DNA of 64,000 nucleotides. Source: Tumebacillus sp. BK434 (GTDB lineage Bacteria > Bacillota > Bacilli > Tumebacillales > Tumebacillaceae). Location of the stretch: NCBI RefSeq assembly GCF_004340785.1, contig NZ_SLXS01000001.1, positions 930,001-994,000 of the forward strand, read 5' to 3'. Positions 18,301 through 28,100 of this stretch are shown here, in pieces. Under the pieces are notes generated by a model. The model was not told the origin of the DNA, ran no database searches, and was given only the letters and a program-made list of their open reading frames with translations. A program made the position numbers and the translations under genes. Numbering within the stretch: position 1 is the first letter of the stretch; every line of letters starts with the position of its first letter.

Positions 18301-21300
18301 AGCAGCACATGCTCCTCGTCCCCCAGTTGCAGCAAGGTGACGCGGAACAGCGCGTCGCGGGACAGGTCGTAGGGACGCTTGGCTTCTGCGGCAGCCGTCT
18401 GCGCGACGGCCGCTTGCCGGTCTGCTTCCCCGCGCAGGTCGAGCAGCGGAATCTCCAGTTCCAGCGCGTCGGCGATGACCTGCACCGGCTGTCCGTCGCG
18501 CAGTTGGAACGTCGTGCGCAGCGTTTCGTGGCGGGAGAGGATCTCTTGGAAGCTGCTGTGCAGTGCAGTGAAGTTCAATTCCCCCGTCAAACGGAGCGTG
18601 AGCGGGATGTTGTAAGCGGCGCTGCCGCCTCCCTCCAGCCGGTCGACAAACCACATCCGCTCTTGGGCGAACGACAGCGGTGCCGTGCCGTCCGCGCGCT
18701 CGGTCTGCACCAGCGGTGTCAGTCCGGTATCGCCGGTTCCTGCCGAGATCCCCTCGATGCATCGGGCAAGCTCTTCGATCGTCGGAGCTTCAAACAGCGT
18801 GCGCAAGGGCAGGTCGATCTCAAATTGCGCCCCGGCGCGGGTGATCAGCTGGGTGGCGAGCAGCGAGTGGCCGCCGAGTTCAAAGAAGTTGGCGCGAACG
18901 GAGACGCGCTCCAGCCCCAGCACTTCGCTCCACAGTTCGGCCAGTGCCATCTCCAGCGGCGTGGTCGGCGCGATGTGCTCGGCGGCCGTTTCAAACAGCG
19001 AGCGGTCCGGCACGGGCAATGCTTTGCGGTCGAGCTTGCCGTTCGAAGTGACCGGCAGCGACGGCAGCAGCAGGAACGCCGACGGCACCATATAGTCGGG
19101 CAGTTTCGATTTGCACAGCGCCCGCAGCTCCTGCACATCAGGCTCCTTGCAGCCGACCGGCACGACATACGCGACCAGGCGTCTGTCGCCCGGCACGTCT
19201 TCGCGCACCAGCACGACCGCTTCCTGCACGAGCGGGTGACGGGTCAAGGTGACTTCGATCTCGCCGAGCTCAATCCGGAATCCGCGGATTTTGACTTGGT
19301 TGTCGACGCGGCCCATAAACTCGATCACGCCGTCCGGGCGGTACCGCCCCTGGTCGCCGGTGCGGTAGATGCGCTGCCCCGTCTGCGGGTGCGTGAGGAA
19401 GGAGGCGTTCGTTTTCTCTTCATCGCGCCAGTAGCCGACGGCAAGGCCGATCCCGCCGATGTACAGGTCGCCGGTCACGCCGGGCGGACAGGGTTCCAGC
19501 GCTTCGTTGAAAACGAAAAACTTCTGGTTGGCCATCGGGCGGCCATACGGAATGCTCGTCCAGTTCGGATCGACCTGCTCGATCGGGAACGTGATCGACC
19601 AGATCGACGCTTCGGTCGCCCCGCCGAGTGAATGGACGGAAATGCCCGGCACCAGTTCCTGCAGGTGCACCGGCAGGCTCAGCGGAATCCAGTCGCCCGA
19701 CATCCAGACCAAGCGCAGGCAGGACGGGAGCCCTTTTTTGTGCAAGATCGCATATTCGGCCAGCAGCTTGGCCAGCGCCGGCGCGGAGTTCCAAACGGTG
19801 ATCCCGTGGCAGAACAGCAGGTCGGCCCAGTGCGCCGGATCGAGCGCTTTGTCCGCTTCCGGCAGCACGAGCGTGCCGCCTGCAGCCAAGGTGCCGAAGA
19901 TGTCATAGACGGACAGGTCAAAGCCCAGCGAGGAGACGCCGAACACCTTGTCGTCAGGCGTCACCGCAAAGCGGCTGTTCATGTCGAGCAACGTGTTCAC
20001 CGCGCCCTGATGGTCGATCACCACACCTTTGGGCTGCCCGGTGGAGCCGGAGGTGAAGATGACATAGGCGAGGTCCTCCGGCGTTTGCACGACCGGCAGC
20101 AGGTCTGCGCGCTGCGCTTCGATCTCCGTACTGTCGACAGCGATCACTGCCACCCCTTCCGGCCAGTTGAAGCGGTCGAGAAGATGGCTTTGGGTCAGCA
20201 CATAACGCACTTGACCGTAGTCGAGCAGGTGCAAGATGCGCGCTTCCGGCGCTTTCGGATCGATCGGCAGGTAGGCGGCGCCGGCGGCGAGGATGCCGTA
20301 GACGGCGACGACCTGCTCCCAGCCCTTTTCCATCACGACGGCGACCAGCGTGTTTTTGGCGACGCCGTGCAGACGGTGCCCGACTTGGTTGGAGCGCTCG
20401 AACAGCTCGCGGTAGGTCAAGGCTCGGTCTGGAGCGCGGACGGCGATCTTGTCTTCGTGCAGCGGGACTTGCCGGTAGAACAGGGTGTGCAGCAGCTCTG
20501 TGGAGACGGGCGCTTCGGTGCGGTTCCACTCGGTGAAGACTTGCCGACGCTCTGCAGCGGTCGCCAGCGGAAGCGCGGCGAGTTGCTGCTGCGGGTCGGA
20601 GGTGATGCCTTCGAGCAACTCCAGAAAATGGGCGCTGAAGCGTTCGATCGTCGCCGCGTTGAACAGGTCGGTGTTGTATTCGAACACGCCGTACAGCCCC
20701 TGTTCTTTTTCGACCATCGCCAGCGTCAGATCGAGCTTGGCGGTGCTGTTGCTCACTTCGACCGTCTCGAGGGTCAGGCCGGGCAGTTCCAGTTTGCCGA
20801 GCGGCGCGTTTTGCAGCACGAACATCACTTGGAACAGCGGCGGATGGCTCATGTTGCGGTCCGGCTGCAGCTCTTCGACCAATTTTTCGAACGGCAGGTC
20901 CTGGTAGTTGTACGCTTCGAGCACCGTCGCGCTGACCGCTTGCAGCAGTTCGGCAAACGACTGCGTGCCGGACACGCGGCTGCGCAGCACGAGCGTGTTG
21001 ATGAACAGGCCGATCAATCGCTCCGTCTCGCCCCGGCTGCGACCGGCGATCGGGGTGCCGACGGTGAGGTCGTTCTGGCCGGTGTAGCGATAAAGCAAAG
21101 TGTTGAACGCCGCCAGCAGTGTGATAAAGAGCGTGGTGCCTTCGCGGCGGCTCAGCTCGTTCAGTTTGACGGTCAGCTCTTGGCTCAGTTGGAACGCGTG
21201 CGAGCTGCCGTTGAACGTCTGCACCGGCGGCCGCGGACGGTCGGTCGGCAGCTGCAGCACGGGAAGTTCGCCATCGAGCTGTCGGCGCCAATAGGACAGC

Positions 21301-21920
21301 TGCTCGTCGAGCACTTCCCCTTGCAGCCACTCGTTTTGCCAGTCTGCAAAATCGCCGTACTGAATCGGCAGCTCGGGAAGCGGGGACGGCAGTCCGGCCG
21401 CAAAGGCGGTGTACAGCGCCCCGATCTCCTGCACGAGCACGCCGAGCGACCAGCCGTCGGAGATGATGTGGTGCATGTTCAGGAACAGCAAGTGCTCCTG
21501 TTCGCTCAGGCGGATCAGTCCCCCGCGAAGCAGGGGCCCTTTGAACAGATCAAAGGGCTGGCACGCATCGAGGGTGATGATCGCAGTCGCCTGCGCTTCC
21601 CTTTGCGCAGGCGGGAGCTCGGTCAGATCGGTCAGCGGCAAGTGGAACGCGCCGTCCGGCACAATCACCTGCGTCAATTCGCCGTCGATCTCTTCAAACG
21701 TGGTGCGCAAGGCTTCATGGCGCTGCATCACTTCCAAAATGCTTTGCGCTAAGATGTCTTGACGCAGCTGCCCGGTGAGCCGCAGCGAACAGGGGATGTT
21801 GTAGATCGCCTGTCCGGGCAGGAATTGGTCGATAAACCACATGCGCTGCTGGGAGAAGGAAGCCGGGAGGAGCGTCTCCTCCCCTTCTTCCTGCAAAAGA
21901 TCTTCCTCATGAATGCTCAT
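11511..21920 (-). CDS. Non-ribosomal peptide synthetase, three modules plus thioesterase (C-A-PCP x3, TE)
   Basis: A 3469-residue termination synthetase. Condensation motifs HHIISDGWS lie near residues 155, 1215 and 2270. Adenylation cores are near 625 (TSGSTGQPKG), 1682 (TSGTTGVPKG) and 2745 (TSGSTGKPKG). Phosphopantetheine serines in GGHS are Ser1019, Ser2074 and Ser3141. The C-terminal type I thioesterase has FLFHPGTGN at its start, nucleophile Ser3270 in GWSFGG and a likely catalytic His in PGDHDTI. No epimerisation, methylation or cyclisation domain is present. Specificity-pocket readings are Cys-like for the first module and unassigned for the other two. It starts 13 bp after the upstream synthetase stop with GGAGGG seven bases before ATG, so translation is tightly coupled. 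It adds residues 6-8 and releases the product by hydrolysis or cyclisation. Confidence 0.95.
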   Translation of the reverse strand: MSIHEEDLLQEEGEETLLPASFSQQRMWFIDQFLPGQAIYNIPCSLRLTGQLRQDILAQSILEVMQRHEALRTTFEEIDGELTQVIVPDGAFHLPLTDLTELPPAQREAQATAIITLDACQPFDLFKGPLLRGGLIRLSEQEHLLFLNMHHIISDGWSLGVLVQEIGALYTAFAAGLPSPLPELPIQYGDFADWQNEWLQGEVLDEQLSYWRRQLDGELPVLQLPTDRPRPPVQTFNGSSHAFQLSQELTVKLNELSRREGTTLFITLLAAFNTLLYRYTGQNDLTVGTPIAGRSRGETERLIGLFINTLVLRSRVSGTQSFAELLQAVSATVLEAYNYQDLPFEKLVEELQPDRNMSHPPLFQVMFVLQNAPLGKLELPGLTLETVEVSNSTAKLDLTLAMVEKEQGLYGVFEYNTDLFNAATIERFSAHFLELLEGITSDPQQQLAALPLATAAERRQVFTEWNRTEAPVSTELLHTLFYRQVPLHEDKIAVRAPDRALTYRELFERSNQVGHRLHGVAKNTLVAVVMEKGWEQVVAVYGILAAGAAYLPIDPKAPEARILHLLDYGQVRYVLTQSHLLDRFNWPEGVAVIAVDSTEIEAQRADLLPVVQTPEDLAYVIFTSGSTGQPKGVVIDHQGAVNTLLDMNSRFAVTPDDKVFGVSSLGFDLSVYDIFGTLAAGGTLVLPEADKALDPAHWADLLFCHGITVWNSAPALAKLLAEYAILHKKGLPSCLRLVWMSGDWIPLSLPVHLQELVPGISVHSLGGATEASIWSITFPIEQVDPNWTSIPYGRPMANQKFFVFNEALEPCPPGVTGDLYIGGIGLAVGYWRDEEKTNASFLTHPQTGQRIYRTGDQGRYRPDGVIEFMGRVDNQVKIRGFRIELGEIEVTLTRHPLVQEAVVLVREDVPGDRRLVAYVVPVGCKEPDVQELRALCKSKLPDYMVPSAFLLLPSLPVTSNGKLDRKALPVPDRSLFETAAEHIAPTTPLEMALAELWSEVLGLERVSVRANFFELGGHSLLATQLITRAGAQFEIDLPLRTLFEAPTIEELARCIEGISAGTGDTGLTPLVQTERADGTAPLSFAQERMWFVDRLEGGGSAAYNIPLTLRLTGELNFTALHSSFQEILSRHETLRTTFQLRDGQPVQVIADALELEIPLLDLRGEADRQAAVAQTAAAEAKRPYDLSRDALFRVTLLQLGDEEHVLLLNMHHIISDGWSIGVLVREFTLLYEAFVNGAEPALPELPVQFADFAVWQRQHLQGAVLDGEVTYWKTKLGGELPRLQLPTDPAVQPAGQSANAILQLPAELTGQLKALSADTGATLFMTVLAAYKLLLARLSGQEDIIVGTPIAGRSRVETEPLIGMFLNTLALRTDLSGNPTFRELLGRVRETTLGAYAHQELPFEKIVEELQPERALNRNPIFDVLINYLNMPVGPAELPGLHLETIGVEAESKFLMTLYLYESDEGLAINLVYQTDHFNPARIDAMLDQFRHLLVQAAGESDRRVGDYSLRTKAAQGILPDPSVPLEEPAHELVHEAVAAWAVQTPSRTAVEQGAMSWSYEELQARATDIAHHLLATGLQREEKVALLATRSFGCIAAMLGVFLAGGVLVAIDRGLPAPRKEQMLQAAGAARLLSVCEERSEGAHAIISPHSGRIQGVDAPSAGLLPEVQREDAAYLFFTSGTTGVPKGVLGTHKGMSHFLHWQRETFGVTPDDKSAQLTHLSFDVVLRDIFLPLTSGATLCLPPVLDDLCADTILPWLDQSGVTILHTVPSLAQSWLQGASADAALASLRCLFSAGEPLTDSFVNAWRDRFPGAGEIINLYGPTETTLAKCYYVVPPVPHAGIQPVGHTLPETQALILSAAGQLCGIGEAGEIVIRTPFRTRGYLTAGDESAARFVANPFSPFPNDLLYRTGDRGLYRPDGTLDILGRVDDQVKIRGVRIQLTEIAALLAQHPAVTSSAVLDWKDDGMTWLAAYVTAREGETLTAPELRFFLEQRLPAAMVPSAYVVLDRLPLTSNGKVDRKALPKPEQRTGSAAYEAPCTEAEQALADIWQDVLQLERAGRSDHFFEAGGHSLLAMQVITRIRQVCGVELPLRAVFECPTLERLAARIDEARRGVQNSSSLKLQKAARDSRLPLSFAQQRLWFIDQLEPNSSVYNIPINVRLTGPLAAETLERSFAELLQRHEALRTNIITREGVGEQVIRETAALYLPRYDISQLSEAERDAKLHRLLESVAREPFSLADDLLIRAALIRTGVEEHVVAVAMHHIISDGWSLGLFVREMGQLYHAFRKGEPSPLSELPFQYADYAVWQRDWLQGEARDQQLRYWKDRLGGNLPVLELPTDHPRTAKVSYAGTTESIQLPQELVQALEELTQQSGATLYMTLLAAFNTLLYRYAGQTDIILGTPVAGRTERDLEGLIGFFVNTLALRSDLSGNPTFRELLLRVKEVALGAFAHQELPLEELIDELQLDRDLSRNPLFQVMFVMQNMPPQAVGLASELELDVLEVDRGTAKFDLTLTLVPGAAGWSASFEYKTGLFTRETIRRMCGHLLVLLQGIAANPDQTLDALPLLTAAEEHRLLIEWNDTEVPFPEDKLLHVLFEEQVLRTPDRIAADDSGNTLTYAELDRRANQLARHLQTYGVGPDVAVGVCVERSLELVIALVGILKAGGAYLPIDTEAPTGRIAQVLDDAGAPVVLALENMRGTLPAEGAEPLFLDAGWHQIAKQADTKPHCAATPDHLVSIYYTSGSTGKPKGVANLHRGWVNRMCWMQRQHGLQATESVLQKTTLTFDDAAVEFYWPLMVGAKIVLLAPKLHRDPRAILDAAVEHKVAVLQFVPSMLAMVIDSMTPADRAALDSVRVVVSSGEALRAELVRQFLEKMPGQLHNTWGATEVSIDSTIRTCSWEDVSEGEIVSVGRPIDNNTCYVLDRNLRPVPIGVAGDLYLGGVGLARGYFNSPERTAQAFLPHPFAPGEQLYKTGDRGYFKPDGQIKFLGREDDQIKIRGMRVELGEIESVLDLHEAVKSCVVAAHEYAPGDKRLAAYVVLQDDAAVTTQELRAFLKAKLPDYMVPPFFLTLERLPLTANGKVDRKALPLPGDLHVERDNAYAPPRDAVEAKLAAIWEELLDIRPVGIADNFFALGGHSILAVRLISRVQQEFGRQVPLAALFQEGTIGHLATFLQEDEPREASPLVPIRTAGDKTPLFLFHPGTGNVLAYYELARLLPADQPVYGLQAPALEADVPATDCVAELAACYVRHLRSVQPQGPYLFGGWSFGGVLAYEAAQQLRAAGETVQLLAMLDAGTPVEAGAGELLSEAEFSVSYCQNMAKRLKLDLSVKNDQLDPDNIEAVLHTFLELGKTHNILPHDFGYEQFRRMLRVSAAHERAAGSYRPVPFPGDMTLFRAAEQPEGAARTEALGWETLVQGSLTVQEVPGDHDTIVAMPHVLMLAEQLSSALQRAHAAIAADEPGALMK
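12385..15534 (-). other. NRPS module 8 (C-A-PCP), substrate unassigned
   Basis: The condensation domain has HHIISDGWSLG. The adenylation domain has an unusual core 4 (FDDAAVEFY) and NTWGATE in place of the common YGPTE. The ten-position pocket reads DDVQVSTIDK, which I cannot assign. The carrier has FFALGGHSIL (Ser3141). It would install residue 8, next to the thioesterase. Confidence 0.8.
15535..18699 (-). other. NRPS module 7 (C-A-PCP) with divergent adenylation domain
   Basis: The condensation domain is normal (HHIISDGWSIG). The adenylation domain departs from the norm: TSGTTGVPKG in core 3, FDVVLRDIF in core 4, and RGVRIQLTEI where RGFRIELGEIE is usual. The pocket reads DVRHFALLAK; no substrate assigned. 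The carrier is FFEAGGHSLL (Ser2074). Confidence 0.8.
18700..21920 (-). other. NRPS module 6 (C-A-PCP), cysteine predicted
   Basis: The pocket reads DLYNWSLIWK, one position from the cysteine code DLYNLSLIWK. The domain also has the subfamily features LSGDW-like MSGDWIPLSLP, SLGGATEASIWS and SIPYGRPM of Cys/Gly-type activators. The preceding domain is an ordinary condensation domain (HHIISDGWS), not a heterocyclisation domain (DxxxxD), so a free thiol rather than a thiazoline is predicted. Carrier Ser1019. Confidence 0.8.
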
Positions 21921-21932
21921 GTTACTTCCCTC

Positions 21933-24900
21933 CTACGATCTGGAACGCGTACGCGTTTTGCGGTTGCTGGATTTGGTGATCGACACCGTTTCTTGAGCCG
22001 ACTGGCGCGCTTTTTCCACCACGGCGGCAAACTGTTCGACCGTCCGTGCGGCAAACAGGTCGCGCAAGGCCAACTCGACCTGCAGCGTCTCGCGGACGCG
22101 GGACACAAGCTGGGTGGCGAGCAACGAATGTCCGCCGAGATCAAAGAAGTTGTCGGTGATCCCAACTTGCTCCACGCCGAGCTGCTGCGCCCAGATGTCG
22201 CAAAGCACCTGTTCCAGCTCGCTGCGCGGCGCCACATACGGCGTCTCGGCGCTGCGCGCCTGCTCCGGTGCGGGCAGCGCCTTTTTGTCGATTTTGCCGT
22301 TTGGTGTCAGTGGCAGCGCGTCGAGCATCACCCAGGCGGACGGCACCATGTAGTCGGGCAGTTTTTGCTGGACGATCTGGCGGCAGTCCGCTGCGGTCAG
22401 CGCTGCAGTTGCCACCACATAGGCCACAATGCGCGCGTCGCCGTGGTCGGTGCGGACGGTGACCGCCGCCGACTGCACGTGCGAATCGGCGCAGAGCACC
22501 GCTTCGATCTCGCCGAGCTCGATGCGGAAGCCGCGCACTTTCACCTGATGGTCGATCCGGCTGATGTAGTCGAGCGTGCCGTCCGGCGAGCGGCGCACGA
22601 GATCGCCGGTGCGGTACAGGCGCTGCCCTTTCTGTTGCGCATACGGGTCGGCGACAAAGCGCTCCGCCGTCAACTCCGGCTGGTGCAGGTAACCCCGGGC
22701 CAATCCGGCCCCGCCGAGGAACAGCTCGCCGGCCGCGCCGACGGGCAACGGCTGCAGCTCCGGGCTCAGCACATAGGCGTACGTGCCGGGCAGCGGCGCG
22801 CCGATCGGCGGGTTGCCCGCCAATTCGCGGCTCATCAAGGCGACGGTGGAATATACGGTGTCTTCGGTCGGGCCGTACAGGTTGTACACCTTCTCCACGG
22901 TCGGGATGGCATACAGCTCGTGGACGATTGTTCCTTTCAACGGTTCCCCGCACAGGTTGACCACTTTGACCCCGGGCGGGACCTCGCCGATGCGCAAGAG
23001 CTCTTGGATCGCCGACGGCACGGTATTGATCAAGGTCACTTCGCCTTTCGCCGGCAAGAGCGGCAGATGCAGCGCGTGATCGGCGAGCAGGATCGTGCCG
23101 CCAAGCGACAGCGGAACGAACATCTCATAGACAGATAAGTCGAAGCAGACAGACGTCGAGAACAGCACCCCGGCATATTCCTCCGGGCTGTACGTCTCAT
23201 CCGCCCAGTTGACCAGCGCCACGGCGCTCTTGTGCTCGATCGCCACGCCTTTGGGCAGCCCGGTCGAGCCGGACGTGTAGATCACATACGCCAGGTTGTC
23301 CGGCTCGGCGAGGAGCGGCAGGTTGAACTCGCTCTGGGCGGCGAGCTCCGCCTGCGCCGTTTCCCAGATCAGGGTCTCGCGCTCCGTGCCGAACAGACCG
23401 GTCAGCGCTGCCTGCGTGATCAGCAGTGCGGCGCCCGCATGTTGCAAAATGTACTGCACACGCTCGGCCGGATAGTTCGGATCGAGCGGCACATACGCGC
23501 CTCCCGCTTTCAGAATGCCGAGGATGGCGACCAGCATGTCGACCGAGCGCTCCATGCAGAGTCCGACCAGCGTTTCCGCCCCTACACCCCGCGCTCGCAG
23601 CGCATGTGCCATACGGTTGGCCTGCGCATTCAGCTCGGCAAACGTCACGCGGCGCTCACCGTCGACGATCGCCGTCCGGTCAGGCGTGTGCCGGACTTGT
23701 CGTTCAAACAGCTCCGGCAAGGTGTACGGCAAGTTCTTCCAGGCAGCGGTCGTGCGATTGCCGTTCCAGACAGCGAGCTCCTGATGAAGCTCGTCTGCGC
23801 TAAGGAAGGATAAAGTGGCGACCGCTTGCTGCGGCTTCTCGGCGATGTTTTCCAACAGTCTGATAAAATGGCCGGCGAAGCGCTCCACCGTCGAGTCATC
23901 GAACAGGTCGGTGTTGTACTCGAGGGACGCTTGCAGCTCATCGCCCTGCTCTTCCAGCGCCAAGGTCAGGTCAAATTTGGCCGTGTCGCTGTCGACCTCC
24001 AACACCTTGACTGCCAAGTCTTGCAGTTGCGGGGCAGGCATCGGCGCGTTTTGCAGAATGAACATCACCTGGAACAGCGGCGAGTAGCTCATGTCGCGCA
24101 CCGGCTGCAGTTCATCGACCAGCAGTTCGAACGGCACTTCCTGATGAGCGAACGCGCCGAACGTCGCCTCTTTGACACGTTGAAGCACGTCGCGGAAGGA
24201 CGGGTTGCCCGACAGGTCGCTGCGGATGACCAGCGTGTTCATGAACAGGCCGAACAACGCTTCGACATCGGCTGTGCTGCGTCCGGCGATCGGCGTGCCG
24301 ATCAGCAGATCGGTCTGTCCGCTGTAGCGGTAGAGCAGCGTCTTGAACGCGGAGAGGAGCGTCATGAACAGCGTGGCTCCTTCGCGGCGGCTCAAGTCAT
24401 GCAGCCGCTGCGTCAGGTCTGCTCCCAGCGCAAAGCGGTGCACGCGGCCTGCGTACGTCTGAACGGCCGGCCGCGGACGGTCGGTCGGCAGCTGCAGGAC
24501 GGGCAGTTCGCCACCAAGTTGCTCTTTCCAATAGCTCAGCTGACGGGTCAGGACATCGCCTGCAAACCGCTGCTGCTGCCACTGTGCATAGTCGGCATAT
24601 TGAATGCGCAGCTCTGTCAAAGGCGAAGGCAACCCTCGGCTGAACGCTTCGTACAAGGCGCTCCACTCGCGCACGAACAGGCCGAGCGACCAGCCGTCCG
24701 CGACGATGTGATGGAACAGGAAGAGGAACAGGTGCTCCTCTGCTTCCAGCTTGATCAGCATCGCGCGCATCGGCGGGCCGGAAGCAAGATCGAACGGCCG
24801 GCGCACTTCTTCGGCTGCGGCAGCCAGCGCCAGTTTTTCACGATCGGCTTGCGGTTCGTGCGTCAAATCCAGATGTTGCAGCGCCAGATCGACGCTGTGT

Positions 24901-25119
24901 TGCGCGACTTGCACCAGCTCTCCCGCCGCCTCCCGGAAGGCGGCGCGGAGCACGTCGTGGCGACGGGCGATCTCGAGCAGGCTTTGCTCCACCGCCCCGG
25001 CGTTCAGCGTTCCGGTCAGCCGCACCACGCCCGGCACGTTGTAGAGCGGGCTGCCCGGCAGCAGCTGATCTAACAGCCACATGCGGCGCTGAGCGGTGGA
25101 CATCGGCGCCTGCGTGCCC
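21933..25119 (-). other. NRPS module 5 (C-A-PCP), small residue, Ala-like code
   Basis: The pocket reads DLYNNCLVYK, related to the alanine code DLFNNALTYK but with Tyr, Cys and Val substitutions, so the assignment is uncertain. Condensation motif HHIVADGWSLG; carrier FFDLGGHSLL (Ser5895). The protein ends about 65 residues later in a basic tail rich in Arg, Lys and Ser, which may dock to the next synthetase. Confidence 0.75.
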
Positions 25120-28100
25120 GATCTGTCGGGCAGCTCTTGCCGCGCATACGGCAGGATCGTCATCGCTTCTGCCTCATGTCCTGCGTGCTGTGCCTGCTCG
25201 ACGCGGACAGCCAGCTGGCTGACGGTCGGGTGCTCAAACAGATCGCGCAGCGGGATCTCGACGCAAAGCTCCTGCGCGATGCGCGAGGCGATCTGCGTCG
25301 CTTTCAGCGAGTGGCCGCCGATCTCAAAGAAGTTGTCGAGCAGGCCGACGCGCTCCGCGCCGAGCACGTCCGACCAGATCGCAGACAGCTTCTGTTCCGT
25401 ATCGGTCTGCGGCGCGAGATACGGCGTCCCGTCATGACGGGCACCGTCCGGTGCGGGAAGCGCTTTGCGATCCACTTTGCCATTGGCGGTGAGCGGCATC
25501 GCTTCGAGGCGGACGAAGGCGGACGGGATCATGTAGCCGGGCAGCGTACGGCCCGTCCAGTCGCGCAGTTCGGCTGTCGTCAACTCCCCGGCTTTTGTGA
25601 CGAGGTAGGCGACGATGCGTTTTTCTTCCGCAGCATCTTCCCGCACCATGACGACCGTCTCGCGCACGGCCGGATGCTGCAACAGCGCCGCTTCGATCTC
25701 GCCGAGCTCGATGCGGAACCCGCGCACTTTCACCTGATGGTCGAGGCGGCCCAGATAGTCGAGACGCCCGTCCGGCAGCGCGCGCACAAGGTCGCCCGTG
25801 CGATACATCCGTGCGTGTGGCTGCTTGGAGAACGGATCTTCCACAAATTTCTCCGCCGTCAAATCCGGCCGCCCCAGATAGCCGCGCGCCACCCCGGCCC
25901 CGCCGAGGAACAGTTCGCCCGGCACGCCGAACGGCACCGGCTGCTGTGCGGCGTCGAGCACGTAGGCTTGCGTGCCGGTGATCGGCACCCCGATCAGCGG
26001 TTTTGTCTGCAGCCCGCGCTCCATCCGCTCATAGGTGGAGTAGGTGGTGTCTTCAGACGGTCCGTAGAGGTTGTACACTTTTTCCAGCGTGGCGACCTCG
26101 TACAGCGCAGACACAAGGCCCAGCTTCAGCGGTTCACCCGCCAGGTTGACCACTTTGACCGAAGGCGGGATCGCCTCCAAGCGCAGCAGCTCCGCGATGG
26201 CGGACGGCACCGTGTTGATCAGTGTCACCTGATCTTTGGCGGCCATGGCCGGCAGCTGCAGAGCATTTTGCGCGAGGATCACCCGGCCGCCGCAGCAGAG
26301 CGGCGCAAACAGTTCGAAGATCGACAGGTCAAAGCAGACCGAAGTCGAGAACAGCACCCCTTGCAGCTCCTCCGGCGGGAACACTTCGTGCGCCCACTGG
26401 ATCAAGGACGAAGCCTGGCGATGTTCGATCGCGACCCCTTTCGGTTGGCCCGTCGAGCCGGATGTATAGATGATGTAAGCCAAATGCTGCGGCCCCACCG
26501 CAGCTTTCGGATTAGCAGTGTCTTTCGCTGCAAAAAGCGCGCCGTCGCGGTCGAGGCAGATCGCCTTCGCGTCATGCGGGGGCAGTTCAGGCAGCAGCTG
26601 CGACTCGGTCAACAGCAGCGGCGCCCCGCCGTCGGCTAACAGGAACGCGATGCGGTCGGCCGGATACGCCGGGTCGATCGGCACATAGGCCGCCCCCGAT
26701 TTCAGCACCGCCAAAATGGCGATGACCAGCTCCGGCGACCTTGCCATGCAGATCGCGATCAGCCCGTCCGGTCCGGCCCCCTGCTCCTGCAGATACTGCG
26801 CAAGGCGGTTGGCGCGCTCGTTGAGCTCGGCATAGCTCAGCGCACCCGTTTCGGACTGAATCGCCACGGCATCAGGCGTACGCGCTGCCTGCGCCTCGAA
26901 CAGCTGATGCAGACAGCTCGGCGCGAACTCATGCGCCTGTGCTTCGTTGTGGTACAGGTGCGCCGCTTCCGCCTCCGTGAGCAGCGGCAGATGGCTGATC
27001 TTTTGCTCCCGATCTTGGATCACGCTTTGCAGCAGCGTGTGGAAATGGCCGGCCATCCGCTCGATCGTCGCCTCGTCAAACAGGTCGGTGTTGTACTCGA
27101 AGATGCCGGACACGCCTCCCTCCGTCTCTTCCAGCAGCAGCGAGAGATCGAATTTGGCCGTCTGGATGTCGAGACTCACACGCTCCAGCGTCAGGCCGGG
27201 CAGTTCCAGCGCCAGCGGCGCGTTCTGCAAGGCAAACATCACTTGGAACAGCGGCGTGTGGCTCAGGTTGCGCTCCGGCTGCAGTTCGCCGACCAACTGT
27301 TCAAACGGCACGTCCTGATGTGCATACGCTTCCAGCGCGGTCTGCTTGACCTGTGCCAACAGATCGGAAAACGCCGGTTCTTCCGACAAGTCGCTGCGCA
27401 AGACCAAGGTGTTGACGAAGAAGCCGATCAAGGGCTCGATCTCCGCCCGGTGGCGGCCGGCGATCGGCGAGCCGACCAAGAGATCATCTTGTCCTGTGTA
27501 GCGGTACATCAGGACGTTGAACGCGGTCAGCAGCACCATGTACAGCGTAGCGCCGTCCGCTTGGCCGAGCGCCCGCAGCTCTTCGGTCAGCTCCTTGGAC
27601 AGGGCAAATGGCAGATGGGCACCTTTTGTCGTCTGCAGCACCGGGCGGGGACGGTCGCTCGGCAGTTGCAGGACGGGCAGCGAACCGCTGAGCTTGCGTT
27701 TCCAGTAGTTCAGCTGACGATCCAAGTTCTCGCCTTGCAGCCAGTCGCGCTGCCACGCTGCGTAGTCGGCGTACTGCACCTCCAGCTCCGGCAGTTCGCC
27801 GCCGCCATAGAGCATCGACAGCTCTTCGAGCAGCACGCCGAGCGACCAGCCGTCGGAGATGATGTGGTGCATGACCATGACCAGCAGATGATCGCCCTCG
27901 CCGAGCCGGAATAGGGCGAGCCGCACCAGCGCGTCGCTGGTGAGATCGAACGGCCGCTGCGCGGCTTCCCGCGCCAGGCGCAGCGCCGTCGCTTCGCGCT
28001 CGTTGGCCGGCAGAGCGGTCAGGTCGGTCAGCTGAATTTCGGTTGCCTGCTCCGCCCTCACCTGCTGCACCGCTTGCCCGTTCACCGTCGCAAAAGAGGT

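Noticed and set aside
19632-21752. Long plus-strand open frame (706 codons) opposite the second synthetase, and similar long antisense frames across the NRPS genes
   Set aside because: Low-complexity Arg/Gln/Ala/His-rich translation with no domain; a mirror of GC-rich coding DNA on the other strand.
18700-21920. Heterocyclisation domain in the cysteine module
   Set aside because: The domain has HHIISDGWS of ordinary condensation domains, not the DxxxxD of Cy domains.
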